This document shows positions 1 through 55,680 of a DNA stretch of 64,000 nucleotides, one piece after another; positions within the stretch are counted from its first letter, which is position 1, and each line of letters opens with the position of its first letter. Position numbers and translations under genes: made by a program. Source of the stretch: Rhodeus uyekii (lineage: Eukaryota; Chordata; Actinopteri; Cypriniformes; Acheilognathidae); the NCBI GenBank assembly GCA_037043235.1, contig JAWRVZ010000254.1, forward strand, positions 372,001-436,000, given 5' to 3'. Below the pieces are notes generated by a model. It was not told where the DNA came from. It worked only from the letters and a program-made list of their open reading frames with translations, and searched no databases.

Positions 1-1630
1 AATAATAATGACGTCATGATGGATAACCATGTTGTTCACCAAGTTAACTTGGACAACCAAGTGCAACAACCACACTTAAAAAAGGAAAAAAGTTAAGTAT
101 AATCAACTTGGATGTTTAAGTGCTTTCAACTTAAATAAAAAAGCTACTAACTTACTAACTCAAAGAACTTGTGTAACTTATGTAAAAAAGTAGAAAACTC
201 CTCATCTTATTTTGATGATTTACAGCGATATAAAAACATATGTTGTCAAAACCTGCAGTCTCATTGAACTTTATCTGCATTTGGGTTGCGTTCATGAACT
301 TTGCTCAATATCTCCAGGTGTTTGCCATGAAGCGAACTACAATAAGATTAACGAGGCCCCCAAAACAATCTGACACTCTGAGACAAAGAACAATGATCAA
401 GTGTGTGGATGTTGTGTCATGTCGGGATTTCTTCTTCCTGAATGCACCAGTCAACAGTCCCAGCACAGAAGATTCCAGCAAACATCGCCGACGACTCTGG
501 TTCCCATTACCCGTGCGTTCTGGAGCCGAGAAATATGGGTGGTTTGATCACACGCTGCCCAACCATGGGGGAGCATGTTAGAAGTAGCACAGTCCTAATT
601 CAAACCAGACGGACTTGCGGCTAGGTGCATTACAGTAAATACTAAAGAGAGCTTTTCACAAAGGTGCGAGAACGACTTCCGCCACGGGCCCATCGTTACG
701 CCCAAAACATAAAACAAATTAAATGAGATCTGCACGATCGCGAGGGGCCTCGATGACAGATGGGCTTTTAATACCCGTATATGTAATGGACTTTTCTGGA
801 TGAAAAACTTATCAACTTCCCTGACCTCTGGATCACCTCAATCCCGTAATAACCGAGCGATCGTATACGCAATGCATTTGGAAATGAAAGTGAATTCCCC
901 CTTGCCCCCTAACGTCCTGCTTCCTCTCAAGCTTTGGAGGGTGTGTTGACATTGACCTATTGTGATCGACTCTTAATAGCCACTGCCACCGTCCTGCTAT
1001 CGCAGCGGTAATAAGGCCGGACTCGTTTAGCGGCGGTATGTGTAGGAGAGGCCAAAGGTCAAACAGAATGAGATTGAAGGGACGTCGCTTAGTATTTATA
1101 TTTGGATTCAATACGATATCGGAGGGGTCTATCTGTCATTGTAAAGATATTTTACAGTTTACACTATGAGTCAGACATGACTTTGTGTAAGGCCTTTGGC
1201 ACCAATCAGAAAATTGAATGCCAGCGTTCATTGCTGAGAACTGTATCATTGTTGTCTGTTGGCATCGCCTGCTCTCCGTGGCATAGCAATTATGTTTTGT
1301 TCTGTGAGACAATGCATTTGCAAAGCCCTATACTTAAAATGGGTGAAACCTGTCAGCAAGCATTTCACGCTTATGCCCTTATGCACATGAGTCTATACAT
1401 GTCAGGTATTTATGTGTGTGTGTGTGTGTGTGATGGAGAGATCAAAATAGAGATCGTACAGTGTGCAGATAAGGTTGTTTGAAGTGCAAAGAGATAGGAG
1501 GAAACTATATCTGAAGGCAGTGATAAAGAGAGAGGGGGGGGGGGGGGTTCTGTAGGTGTGGGTCATCAATTAGCAGTACCCCTCCAACTTGGGCGTCCTC
1601 CAATTTGACAATCCAAAGTAATGGATTTCA

Positions 1631-1785
1631 GTCTCAAGCTGTAGAGTATGGTGCTTGCAACGTCACGGTCATGGGTTCGACTCCCAGGGAAAGCAAGAAT
1701 TGTTTAGAGTGTCAATGTGTTTCTTGAATACAATGCAAGTCGCTTTGGATAAAAACGTCTGCCAAATGCAGAAATGTAAAAAGTA
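1631..1785 (+). mobile_element. tRNA-derived teleost SINE, copy 1
   Basis: The head is tRNA-like, with a clear pol III B box (GGTTCGACTCC at about 1674-1684) and a decayed A box just upstream. The tail contains TCGCTTTGGATAAAA and GTCTGCCAAATGCAGAAATG, the 3' segment shared with the copies at 55528-55680 (minus) and 57850-57955 (plus). This is the widespread V-SINE/HAmo-like class of fish SINEs; the exact family name is uncertain. It is not a functional tRNA gene because the A box and acceptor stem are lost. Confidence 0.8.
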
Positions 1786-4190
1786 AAATGTCAAAAAGCT
1801 GCTTTTAAAGTGCATTAAATAGGAAGATATCTACCGGATTCCGTACACAATGTGCATTTTTGAATACTAATAAAATATTATTTTGTATATAATAATGATA
1901 CAATTTCAAAACTATTTGTTTTGTAAAGTTCAAACTACCTTTTCATGAGTAATTCAGTTCAAAGTGGTGACAAAAAATGAAAATTTGTTTTTCAATTTAG
2001 TTTTTTTTTTTATTCAACTTGTCAATCCAAACGTTACTCATTCCTGATTTGAGTTCATGTGTAATTGGCTTTCTTGAGTTGCTTCATACAATACATGTCA
2101 GTTCAATACATGTCAGTTTTGAGATAATAACAGATGCAAAGGTACATTTTCCAGCCCAGAACCAACTTTTCAAATCTTACGTTTTTTACTTTACTTACTG
2201 ACCACTGACACCAGTACCACCATCCTGGTAGTGCACTTTCTCCCAACTTATAGTTTGTCTTCAGACTTTTGTTCCCTCACTGCACACACCCAGAACAAAA
2301 CAAACCACTCATGCTCATGTTGCATTAGTGCTAGTGTTTGTTAGTTCACCATCAAAGTTAGTGGCAGCGTTGGGATGCAGGCAAGCAGTCCAGTAGTGGA
2401 ATGGGGAGCGGGTGTAAGTTTCAGAAATTTCCATATGTCCACATGGCAATAAAATGTCCGCCACTTTACTTATTGAGGTTGTAATAAATGCCAGGTGCGC
2501 CTGTTTTTTTCAAAGAACTCCATGGACACGCAACAAAAAGCCTGTTTAAAGGAATCTTGCTGTTTGACCAAAAGCAGACTTTTCAAGTATTATAAAATAC
2601 GTGGAATGGTTATTACCATTCATAGGGATAATAAAACAGAAAAAAAAGTTCTCAGTGAAAACTAGAATTCAAGTAACATTTAACCTTTTAAATCAGTTCC
2701 CATATAATGACAAATAACCAAGTAATAAAACTGTTGCTAAACAACATAGAACCTAAAGGCAATGAGCCAATCAGTCTATTAACTTGAGTTTTCCATTCAT
2801 GTAAAATAGACCCCAGAGTTTTGGTCAGGGTTTTATTTTGGCCCCATATTTATGGCTTCACGCACATACTTTTTCAGTTTAACAAACATTCTTATTAGAC
2901 GACTTCCTCAGTGTGCGACTAATCCCTGTTCTCATGGCCCAGCCCTCTTTCAGATCGCACATACGATTTTATTAAAACCCAAGACTGCCAACATAATAAA
3001 TCAAATCTCACTTGTCTTTCTACAGCAAAAGCAGCCACATAAATAACAAATATATGACAGATATGTTGGAACTGCAATTGATATTCTATAAATGTTAAAT
3101 GAATCACCACTTTTTTTTTATTTAGATAGAAAATAAATACTGTGTTGTTTTCATTTTAGAAACTCAAATTCTAGTGCAAAGTTCTAAAATATTATAATAA
3201 TGCATTTTATAAATAATTTGGTTGTAGTAAGTACAATAAAAAATGATGCAGCTGTATTTCAAAGAATTTATGATATTAAAATAACATTGTAGAAAAAAAT
3301 ATATATTTTTATGCCAAACACAACTTCTCAAGCGTTTGACCTCTTAAACACAACTAAAATATCTAAATTAGATCTGAAATATGATAGAAACTTCTGCTTT
3401 TATTGGCAGTCAGTGTTCTAATAAATCTAAATTAAACATTTGGAGTAAATCAAGGCTCTATATTGGGTCCTTTTAAATTTTTGGCCTTATATATACCATG
3501 TAAATATATTATATTATAATATTCTCATGAGGATTTTATAAAATACTGTACTTACACTTAAGTTAAGACACAGCTACACATTTCTAGATCATTTTCTATT
3601 TCAGCCATGCACACACATGTTTTAATGAATTCGGAGTGTCAAAAACAACATGCAGCTAAACAATGAAATAACAAGTCCAGGTCCAAGTCCAACAAGTCCA
3701 AATAATAATAAGTCCAGAAAGAGAGAGAAACTAATAACAACCTCTTGCCACACTCATTTAAAAACAACGAATGGAAAATATTTTACCATATTGTTTAACA
3801 TTAATGTTTATGCAAAACCATTGTTCATGAAAAGTTGTATATGTTTTTGTAACTAAAAACAATGTTGCATACATTTTTTGACACACACAAAAATGCATTG
3901 ATGTGTTCACGCAACATGCAAGCAAGCAACTATATTTATACATTTATGAAGTTAAAGTTCTCAAAGCAACATTGAAGATAAACTGAACTTAATTCAATGT
4001 CACTTTCTAACATTATTACAAATAAATAAATCAAGGGATAAGTGAATGGTGTAATAAAAAGTAACTTATTCTATTTTAAATCCTACAACAAAATCACAAA
4101 GCAGAAGAAACACTCAATGATAATAATTATTATTTAAAATATTACTACAGCATATTACACTTCACTTTATTTTACAAAGCGCAAGATATG

Positions 4191-4231
4191 GTGTGTGCGT
4201 GTGCGTGTGTGTGTGTGTGTGTATGTGTGTG
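4191..4231. repeat. GT-rich microsatellite
   Basis: Alternating GT with a few GC and AT interruptions, about 500 bp upstream of the CpG-rich ephb3 promoter region. Probably length-polymorphic. Confidence 0.85.
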
Positions 4232-4739
4232 AGCGCACGAGCGAGACAAAGATAACAATATAAACTTTCTGATTTAAGTCAGCTTGCAAAAGTACAACAT
4301 ATCTCCACATCATGCGGAACGAATGTTAACTGTATGTTTAGTGTAATATCACAAATAATAACATGGCATGAAATGAACAGACAGATCAACGTGGCACATC
4401 TGAAGCGTTTCTCCAGCCTGTGCCAAATCTGTTTTATGCGTCAAGAGCAGCATCCATAATTCAGCAACTATTGAAGCAAACAGACAGCTAATAAAATAAT
4501 ATATATATGTATGCAAGCAATATAAATGAAAATAGTTTTACTCAGCCCACAGTTTGCTGTGCAAATGGCAAGTTATGTTAAAAAAACAAAAACAAATCGC
4601 GCGCTTGCACATTTTTACTGTCCAAAACGCTAGCAATGCTTATTAAAATAATATGCATACGCGTGTTAATTCACATTGCAACAAAAAAACGTAACCGAAA
4701 GAAACGTATATCACTCGATGTTTGTTCGTTTCCAGAAAA

Positions 4740-5060
4740 TCGTAACAACACGCGCGCTTTCGGACCCGCAGAGAGGCGCTCTCGCCCTGCCGACCGCGCC
4801 GGAGTCTCCAAAACTCACTGACAGCTGATTCCGAGCGTAACTCCTCCCACCATCCGCCTTTCTCTCTCCCCCCCTTTCACTCTTCCCCTGATTTCAGAGA
4901 AGCAGATCTTCATTCCAGTGCACATGGAAAGACAGAGGAGCCGCGAAGGTCCGCGCTCGGAAGGGGAAACGCGCTCAGGGATTTTACGCGTGAAGCCGCA
5001 ATAAGGGACGCGCTTTACTGTCGGACTACAGCAGAATGCCAACTGAGGACGAATGGACAT
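4740..5060 (+). promoter_or_regulatory. CpG-rich candidate promoter of ephb3
   Basis: Base composition changes sharply here from AT-rich DNA to CpG-dense sequence (for example CGCGCGCTTTCGG and GACCGCGCCGG). A pyrimidine-rich tract follows at about 4840-4890 (CTCCTCCCACC, then CTCTCTCCCCCC). There is no convincing TATA box, as expected for a CpG-island promoter of a developmental receptor gene. The transcription start cannot be fixed from sequence; it probably lies between about 4800 and 5030, given that a continuous leader runs to the start codon at 5344 or 5350. Confidence 0.5.
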
Positions 5061-5343
5061 TTAAACAACTGTTCCCCGTGTAGGGATCTCACTGTGCAAC
5101 ATCTATAAACGGACACTGATGAACAGAGCGCCCGGTGGATGAGCTTTACACCTCTTTAGATCTTTTGCACATTGGATTACATAAACTCTGCTGAAAGTAT
5201 CTGTATGTGTAGAGGATTGCGGTTTATGGAAGCAGAGCTGAGCAGAAGACATCTGAAGTTGGAGAAGAGGGTCTCTGAAGCTGGACTGCGGGTCTGAAGG
5301 ATTTTACAATCTCCTCCACTTTCATGTCCGAAGCCCCTGGTTT

Positions 5344-5347
<4 letters not shown>
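5036..5347 (+). promoter_or_regulatory. ephb3 5' leader with several upstream ORFs
   Basis: The presumed leader carries several ATGs before the receptor start. Short frames run 5036-5083, 5053-5064, 5119-5142, 5139-5159, 5205-5297 (30 codons plus stop) and 5324-5347. The stop of the last one (TGA 5345-5347) overlaps the first possible ephb3 ATG (5344) as ATGA. The 5344 ATG has T at -3, a weak Kozak context. The ATG at 5350 has A at -3 and G at +4, a strong context. This suggests start-site selection by leaky scanning or reinitiation. All of this assumes that the mRNA begins upstream of 5036, which is not shown. Confidence 0.5.
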
Positions 5348-47686
<42,339 letters not shown>

Positions 47687-50600
47687 AAAGGGGGTGGAAC
47701 TGTTCTACAGAGAGCTAAAAGATGACCCCAGATGCCTGATCATCTCCACTAATCAGATGAAACTGGCTTGCAGTGCCTCGGACAACTTTTTCTTTTCCAT
47801 TTTCCTGTTTTCCTGTAACGACTGCATTATTTTACACCCGACAGGATTAGATACGATTATTTTGTACTTATTTTTAAGAACAGAGAGGAAAGCCCACATC
47901 CCAATGCCTGCTTCACGAAGCTCTAGTATGGGATTGGCGATTGCATGCGTGCGTGTGATACTGTCTTTTGCGAGGCTGGCTGGGATTCGCCCAATTTCCA
48001 AAGCCTCCCATAATGCATTTCTCCCTTGAAATTGACTCTAAGGGACAGACTCTCCTAGGTGGACAGTGCTTATGGAAGAGAAACTCCTCTAATAGTACAC
48101 ATAACTTGAATATAAAGACAAAAAAACTAAAAGTGACACAAAGTGTGAAGACATGAATCCCTCCAGTACTAGCAGATGTTCTATTGTGCGTGTGATTTTG
48201 TGCTTATTCCCCATCTTCATATTGAAGGTGTTTTATTTAAGGGCACATGCCTCAAAAGGACAGGAGGGAGAGGCACAGCCGAAGGCGAAAGATCACGGAT
48301 GTTGCGGGACCGGATTTGAGGAAGTTGCATTTGTCCACCAGGTTTAAACTGACAAAAGGACTTCTTAGAAAATACCTGGTGAACTCAGGATGCTTTCATA
48401 GTTCAGCTATGTTTTCACAATTTCGCTTGATCTTTTCTTTGTATTATCTTCTGTTGTTTTCCCTCACCCCGTTTAGTTTCTGTTCCACAATGGGTTGACA
48501 TTTAGCTGGTCATTAACCATTATATCAGGATTCGTTAGAGCTTAGAAAAGAGAAGGACTGTGATAACTTGTACTACACTACAATATATAATTTTAAATCA
48601 ATATATTTGTCTTTTTCCAGGAAAAATATCTAAACATCCTTAAAATTGTGCAATATATTAAGACATTATATTCATAGAATATATCTATATATTGTTTTTT
48701 CCCACGTCAAGCATAAATCTAACAAAATTCAATGAGGATTATAAACACAGGCTTAAAAGATAAAACAATCGTCAATTGGGTGAGAAAAAAAGATTATAAC
48801 GAATATAATTTTGATTCTCATGTAAATGTGTCTTGTTTTAAGAATGTCTAGCTGTTTCCTGGAAAACAAGACAACATATTTTCAGTGCTAATCACTGACC
48901 GTCTCTAAAATGAGTGTGTACGTATGTGTCAGAATGACTATGTTGCAATGTGTGACTTTCTGTGTATGTGTGTGTATGTGTATAAAACAAAGGGAGAGTA
49001 TACGGATTATGAAAAAAAAGCAAAAGCATGACATACTTTGAGACGAGGAACTCCAGTCATAATATATATATAATTACTTACGAATCAGTATGGAGAACTG
49101 TGGAGGACAACAAATTCATTGTGATTTTTATTATTTTTATTTTATTTACATATCCCAAGAGGCCAAAAGGAATGACTAATTTATTTAAAGATCTGATATA
49201 AATTTAAATCAGCATGACATTCAAAAAGCAACATGCATCAAGGAAAAATGGCATCATGATGTTTCCATGAGGAGATGCATTGAAATTGGTTTTAAGATAA
49301 ATGAATGGAGGTGTTGAACATCTCATCAATGTAGGGCAAATCCCTAGTAAATCTTTTCAATATTAAAGCTAAGCCTTTCCGTTGCTACCACAAAGAGAAA
49401 CTGTTGATACCAATTCTCTGACATATCCTTTTGTACAGCTCACTCACCAAGTATTTTGTTAATTTCTAGCAATCATATTTTTTGGGGGGAATTACAGGAT
49501 TTCCGTGGGCGTTTTCAAATAAGATCTTCGGTTTCAATGGCAATTCATCTTAGTGCCATGCAGGCGGCAGGATACATTATATATATATTCCTGAATCTGA
49601 CAATTTGTCTTCCACATTTTTAAAGCCTTCACCTTGCTCATCTGATTCTTGCAAATAGGCTGTTTACAGCCTGGCAGAGACGAATGACCAGCCCCGTTTC
49701 AGTTTTTGAATGGCTCTAGTCTTCTGCTCTGGTCTGCTCTGGTCTGATGAGAAGTGAATACTTCATGTCCCCACCTCAACCAAGAAAGATAAAATATGCA
49801 AAATAGTAGCATATCCGATGGGTTAAAAACTAAAGCTTGAAGCTAATACAGAATGTTATTACCAAAATCTGTATCTAGAATAGTCTCAGTGCTTATATAT
49901 TGCACTTTGGGAAACGGTACTGCATATATTCCCTCACAGTACTCCTCTGTTTGTGGTTTCGTTTCATAAGTTCACAAATCAATTAATAGTTCCATCCTTT
50001 CTCGAGTACAAGAGCTCTATGTAATATAACACACTGAAGTGATTTTATGATGACAGACATGATCTTTTTTTGATGTATATGAACCCTGTTCCTTAGTTCC
50101 TGTCTGCACTGCTACTAACTTACAGAGCCGTCCGGGGACTAAACGTAGCTGCTTTTGTCACATTCAACATGTCTGGCGGTATATTCTCTCATAACTGGAT
50201 TTGAGTGTGTGTATGTTTGTATGGATGACTGTATTTAGGTAAGGTGCTATCGTCATTGTTTTTTTATCGAAGCAGTTTTGGAACATAACTTGCATGATTT
50301 TGGTTCAAATAACTTTGTGCCAATCTCGGACTCTCTCTTTCTCTTTCCCCCACTCCTGTTCCTCTGTGACATTTTTTTCCTGAGTTTTGAAGTTACTCTT
50401 TTATATTAAAAATCAAGCATAAAATGTGTTCTTTCCAAGCAGTTAAAAAGGTCTTCTCATCACATCGCAAATCACTGACGTGCAAGAGGAAAAATGTCTG
50501 TTGAGTGCTGTACTTATATTGAGAGAAGCAAGACACATTTCAAGATATTTTCTTTTCCTGTTCCTTTTGTTTCGGAAAGCATTGAGATGTATTTAATGGT

Positions 50601-50690
50601 GAAGACAAAAAACAGTGATTAAATAATGCATTCTTGTAGAAATATTTTTAAAAAACCCTTTTGCAATTAAATTATTTAAGAAATACCTGT
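47687..50690 (+). other. Probable ephb3 3' UTR
   Basis: About 3 kb after the stop with no new coding signal. It becomes increasingly AT-rich and holds several T-rich runs. Long 3' UTRs are usual for Eph receptors. The open frame at 47694-48029 begins inside the UTR and has no domain. The end is placed by the poly(A) signals listed separately; earlier sites are possible. Confidence 0.6.
50618..50690 (+). terminator. Candidate poly(A) signals for ephb3
   Basis: Two ATTAAA hexamers (50618-50623 and 50666-50671) are followed by a GT/T-rich stretch at about 50697-50715 (CAGTGTGTATTTTTGTGTGTG-like), the usual downstream element. Cleavage would fall at about 50685-50700. RNA evidence is needed to choose between these and other A-rich hexamers in the region. 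Confidence 0.45.
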
Positions 50691-50699
50691 CCTTTCAGT

Positions 50700-53645
50700 G
50701 TGTATTTTTGTGTGTGCTTCACTTCTGATTCTGTTGTTTTGTATCGACATAGTCAATGATCTTTTGTGGTAGATTGTGGTAGATTGCTCAGTCATGTTGG
50801 GGCCGCAAATTCTTGCTTAATTGAAAAGCTTGAGGATTTTTATGACCATGCTCCTCTATAAAACATTCTGCCCTGTATTCGAGAGAGGAAGGCTTTGATC
50901 TTTACAGGTCAGGGAACCTGCAAGGCAGATTCAGACTGTGAGAAAATATGTGGAGTTCAGGTTTTGTTCAGACAGCTCTGGATTTTCAAAATGGAGAATC
51001 TTTGAGAAGCCTTGATGTTTTATTACTTCAGTTTGTACTAGTCATCTTAGCAATATTTGATTTTATGGTGTTCATAAGCATGCCACTAGTTATTATGCGA
51101 GTACTCTGGGGATTTTATAAAAATTGTAAACAGTGGCACCCAAATATTTAGACACTTAAATTAAAATTGCTGTGGTCCTTGACACATATATGAATCACAT
51201 GTTTTTAGAATATTTTCACATGCATTTTAGGTTTTTTAATTATAATTTTTTTATTATTATTATTTGTTCTGTGTCTTATATTTTGATTATGTTTTACGTT
51301 TTGTGTTGTCTTTTGTGCATTATTTTGTGTCATATTTTTGCATGTTGATTTACCAAAAAAGAAAAGATTATTAAAATATAATATAGTAAAAAAGTTTTTA
51401 AAGTAACAACATGAAAAATAAAATTTAAAGTAAAATATTATTAAGCATTAAGAAAAAGAAAAATTTCATTATGGATACGTTTTAATTTATTCCTGAAATG
51501 ATTAATAGAACTGAACAAAAAAAAAAAAAGATATCAATACAATAGTGTCTGCAAACAAATTATGCTAGAACTTTTTTCCATTAAGAGTTAATATCAAACT
51601 AAGAAAACAAGAAGACATTTTTTTTGTCTTTCCATACTTTGTCCTCTTTCTCCTTCTCTTGTAGTCAAGGAACGGTGTGCTGTTGCTAGCTTTCTTCCGG
51701 ACTGTGGAGATATGCTCAGAGGTCCTTAAAAGGCAGGATTACTTGTTTGTTGCTTGCACAGAATGGAGAGAGGAAGAGAGAGAGAGAGAACACAAAAGAA
51801 ATCTTACCATACCAAACCCAGTTTCTTGGGCCGCACCAGATAATAGATTCAGTTAAGCAAGCCCTGACAGATATTATGGGGCAGGAATGTGATGACACAG
51901 TGCTTGTATTGTGTGCTATCTCTTGATTTGCAATGGCAACCAGTCGCTGTCAGTCTCTGCGGTGAGAGCCGTGACATTACAGTGGCTGGCGCGCACACAA
52001 GAGCCGTTGTCAGATTGGAAAGGGAAACAGAGGTGCTTCCAGACGGGGCAACCGCACATCCTATATAGCAAAATATTTTGACAACAGCAGACGTGAACGG
52101 TTCTTCAGATGAAGAGATAGCTTTTGCACAGATTTATGTGCTTTTAGAGTAGTCATTTGGGACACAACTTATGTTTTTATGCTAATTAGCATCTGTGTTG
52201 TTAGCTTAGCATCATGCTAACATCAGTAAATTGTGAGGCGAGTCCCTTGTGCACATCGTGATATTTTGCATGAGAACCTACAAAATGATTATAAGACAGC
52301 TTTTATGAATACATGGTGATGTATTACATCAACCTTCATAATGCATTATAAACGCAGGCTTCACAGACTATTTTAACAGACTGAGCTTCACCAAGCGTCC
52401 TTTGATGAATATTGTGAATCGTGTTCTGGTTAAAGAAATGATCAGTACAGCCTCAGAAAATACAGAAAGTACAGAGAGAGAAAGAGCAGCCCTCCACCTC
52501 CCTCCCGGCAAAAGCCTTTCTATGTGTTCTTTGCTCTTATTCCCATTAGATGCGCCTCGTTCTCCACCCACTCCTCTCCCCCTCACCCTGTTTTCATCCT
52601 CGCCCATCTCCTCCGCTCTAATCCCTTTTTTCTTTCTCTCACTCGGTGCAGAGGTTCGGCTAATTGGTCACGTCTGTGCTATGACACGGGGACCTGACAT
52701 AATTGTTGGACAAATAGTGGGCCGTTTAGCATCAGGCCTGTCTCGGCTAAGCAACATGCAGACAGCAAGTGACTGGAAACGCTAATTACAGGCCCAGCGC
52801 CACAATGTTTAATTGGAAGAGGGTTCCCAAAAGAATGGGGGTGTTTGTGTGCTCATGTGTGCCGTTCAGAGAAGGAGTTGACAGTGAACTCGCAGCTGAG
52901 GCTCATGCCAAGACAAGGCAGAAAATACATACTGTTCCATATGGGAAATTAGTACACAAGTATGATATATCTGCGTCATTACGGGTCTCAACTGTTTTTC
53001 CAGTGGTCATATGTTCAGTCACAAATCACGGTTCTTATTATTCACTGTTTTATATAGTGTTTCATTAGAATTTCTGATAGAACAGCCACAATCTTACCAG
53101 GGGAATAATAAAACATGTTTTATTAATTCTGGTCATGTCCTCAGTTCCATATTTACCATGATTAATGAACTTGAATGTGTATTTTACAGTGCTGTACACT
53201 TCCTGTTCATTCATTTTAGTAAAACTGTAGAAGGTGTTGGCGACAATACATTGTCCTCTGGTTTCCCATGTCATTGAAAGCCGAAAAACAGGGCTTTATC
53301 TAAGCAGGGATCTTTAGAAGCGAGGCTTTTCTCTATTTTGACTTTGGAGAAGGCTCCACTTTCCCAACGACGTCAAACGGGATTATCCCATTCCTACCTC
53401 CAACCCCCAAAACAATTCTGTTCGCCTTGACTGATCCATCCAAAATGGCCGGCTGCACTGACAGTGGTGCAACAAGCAGACCTTTGTTGAGCTCTCTGAG
53501 CGCAGCTGCACACCCCAAACTGGATTAGTTCGCCATGCACTGTCATTACTCAAACAATATATTAATTATGAGCTACTATATAGTCTGAAACTCGTCAAGC
53601 AAGCTATTTTTTGTTACGTCTATTTTGAACCTGTAACCACAGAAG
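50700..53645. other. Intergenic region downstream of ephb3, part 1
   Basis: No gene recognised. The block 52620-52870 is free of simple repeats, moderately GC-rich and contains TAATT words and GCTAATTACAGGC, looking like a conserved enhancer by composition. The block 53290-53530 is similar. Conservation cannot be tested here. Confidence 0.5.
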
Positions 53646-53650
53646 CACAC

Positions 53651-53765
53651 GGTAAAAAAATTGCAGTATATGTTTTAATGTTGCCTTAACTTATCAAAAT
53701 AAGTTGTGATTTTAATTGCCAGTTGTGATTTTCAATTTAATTTAAGTTAACATTTCTTGAACATC
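53651..53765. mobile_element. Degraded MITE, CACTGTAAAAAA family, second copy
   Basis: CACGGTAAAAAAATTGCAG, then CTTAACTTATCAAAATAAGTT and TTTAAGTTAACATTTCTTGA follow the same order as the copy at 20623-20745. No clear right terminus. The following sequence to about 54060 has AGTATACT words typical of other fish MITEs, but I could not delimit one. Confidence 0.4.
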
Positions 53766-55527
53766 CAAGTAGATTGTAAGGCCGCAATTATTATATATTT
53801 TTTTGGAATGCATCTACACTTACACTTACATCACATTTATTTTAAGTAAACTGAAGGTACAGTATATTTTCTAAGTATACTTTACCTAGGGAGTTTTGAA
53901 ATGACTCAAGGTTAGGTCATTTGAATATAACATTATATTATTTTTATGACTTTTAATTAAAAATAAATGTTTAGGTTTTGATTAAAAAATGTGACTTTTA
54001 ATTAAAGTCCTTTTACTAGTAGTATACTAATCTAGTATACTAAATACTTTTCCAATATTTCATTTGTCCACTTTTTTAGCTTATAAAAGTATAAGGGTCT
54101 TTTCAAGTAGAATAAAATCACAACTTATAAGACTCTCTTTTAAACTGCAACTATAAAGTATATGAAAAACAATATGAAAAAAGATTAGTATGTCCAAATA
54201 CTGTATATAGCATTCGAAAAACATTGGCAAAAAGTACTCAGATGACTTATTACTTCTGCTGTGCATCTGATGGATACTTTACTGTCCCATGAGGACACGG
54301 GAAGGAATTTGTGAATGACAGTGAGACATTACAGGTCATCTGATCAGTCATAAAGTAAGTAAAAATTCAAATAATTTTGGACACAATTGAACTTACACAT
54401 AGAGTATATAAGTTTAAGTTTTTGTTCTCCTCCATCCACCCATCCCTGACTTTCCCGCCTTTTTGGAGGGAGCGTACTGTTACAATTATGTTTGGTCATT
54501 GTTTACTTCCTGGTTCACCGTGTGCTTTCCCATTGTCTTCATAGTTACCTGTCTCGTCATCAATCACCTTGTTAGTCTTGTCAGCTGGGTTTCGTTCCTT
54601 AATCCTCCTCTGTGTTTTTCCTCAGCTCTGATCCGTTGTTGTCAATACACCATTCGTTTAATGTTGTTGTAGACCCATTTCCTGAGTTTTTTCATTAAAA
54701 GTTCCTTCTGCTGTATTTCTTTTGTCTTCGTGATCGTTCTACACACCACAAGCATGACACCTATAACCTTTAACTGTGCAACTGTTATGTTATTAAAAAA
54801 TGCTTTGTTAAGTTAGTGATACATTACTTTTTTACTTGAACATGCTTCTTATGCGCTGTGTGAACACTTTTAACACGAGCGCAGGGACTAGACCTTTCAG
54901 TTCCTTCTGATGCCTAAGTGAGGAATACATTTAAAGCTCGATACCTTGAACTTATAATCGAAATATTGTTTCTATGAGGATCTCTATCTTCTCTTCCCAT
55001 GTTGTCTTTTGATGAAAATGAAAATCCACCTGACTAGCGCAGTGAAAGATGACCTTGAGATACGTGGGAACATGCTGTCCTGTTTTTTATATTATGTATT
55101 GTGTGTGGAAAAGGTTAGGCCGGGAAAGTGCAGTTAGTGTCTGACATCTCATTAACTGAGCGATGATATTTATCAGTCTTAATCAAATTTGCGGCAGACA
55201 TGCTGTGATTATTTCACTGCGACCACAGTGTCCTCTCGCCCGTCCTTGATGGGTATAAGAAATGCCAGAGGCCACAAAGTTGAAGTATATTAAAATAAAA
55301 AATATAAAAAAATGCTAAATATATGGTTAAATGTTTTGTATGTTTACAGTTCTATATTTAATATACAGGTATTTGTGTGTGCATAAAAAAGGTATATAAT
55401 TTGGTTATTATTATTCATGTTAATATTTTCATATTTTGAGCTAAAAATCCCTGTAAGACCAGTTAGTATGCCCATGCTTTTTTGGCGGTGAGGTCTGTAC
55501 TCCTGTTTATATTTTTTTCATACTTTT
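53766..55527. other. Intergenic region downstream of ephb3, part 2
   Basis: No gene recognised. The stretch 54440-54760 resembles a fish dispersed repeat or LTR-like sequence ('GTTTACTTCCTGGTTCACCG', 'CTTGTTAGTCTTGTC', then ATTAAAAGTTCCTTCTG and ending near CATGACAC). That match is from memory and the ends are not verified. Confidence 0.4.
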
Positions 55528-55680
55528 AACATTTACATTTCAGCATTTGGCAGACGCTCTTATCCAAAGCGACTTACATTGCATTCAAGGAACATATTGA
55601 ATCAGTTCTTGTTTCCCTGGGATCGAACCCATGACCTTGGCATTGTAAACACCAATGCTCTACTGACTGAGCTACAGGAA
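55528..55680 (-). mobile_element. tRNA-derived teleost SINE, copy 2 (full length)
   Basis: Read on the minus strand it starts TTCCTGTAGCTCAGTCAGTA (A box) and has the B box GGTTCGATCCC, then a unique body and the tail TCGCTTTGGATAAGAGCGTC, ending AAATGTAAATGTTAAAA. It is the best-preserved of the three copies. It is not a functional tRNA gene because the tRNA-like head runs straight into the SINE tail. Confidence 0.88.

Larger units (their letters stand above)
1..4735. other. Upstream intergenic region
   Basis: AT-rich DNA upstream of ephb3. No open frame here looks like a conserved protein, and the short frames on both strands have no recognisable domain. It holds a SINE (about 1631-1785), a GT microsatellite (1413-1431), a 14-base G run (1534-1547) and a longer GT tract (about 4191-4231). 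The first 200 bases are rich in AAGTTAACTT-like words, resembling the short palindromic MITEs seen elsewhere in this window, but I could not place ends. Unmarked distal enhancers are possible and cannot be judged from one sequence. Confidence 0.6.

Noticed and set aside
1660..1700. tRNA gene from the B-box sequence
   Set aside because: There is no intact A box, anticodon arm or acceptor stem, and the sequence runs into a SINE tail.
55600..55680. tRNA gene on the minus strand
   Set aside because: A and B boxes are good, but there is no acceptor-stem pairing and a SINE body follows directly, so it is a SINE head.
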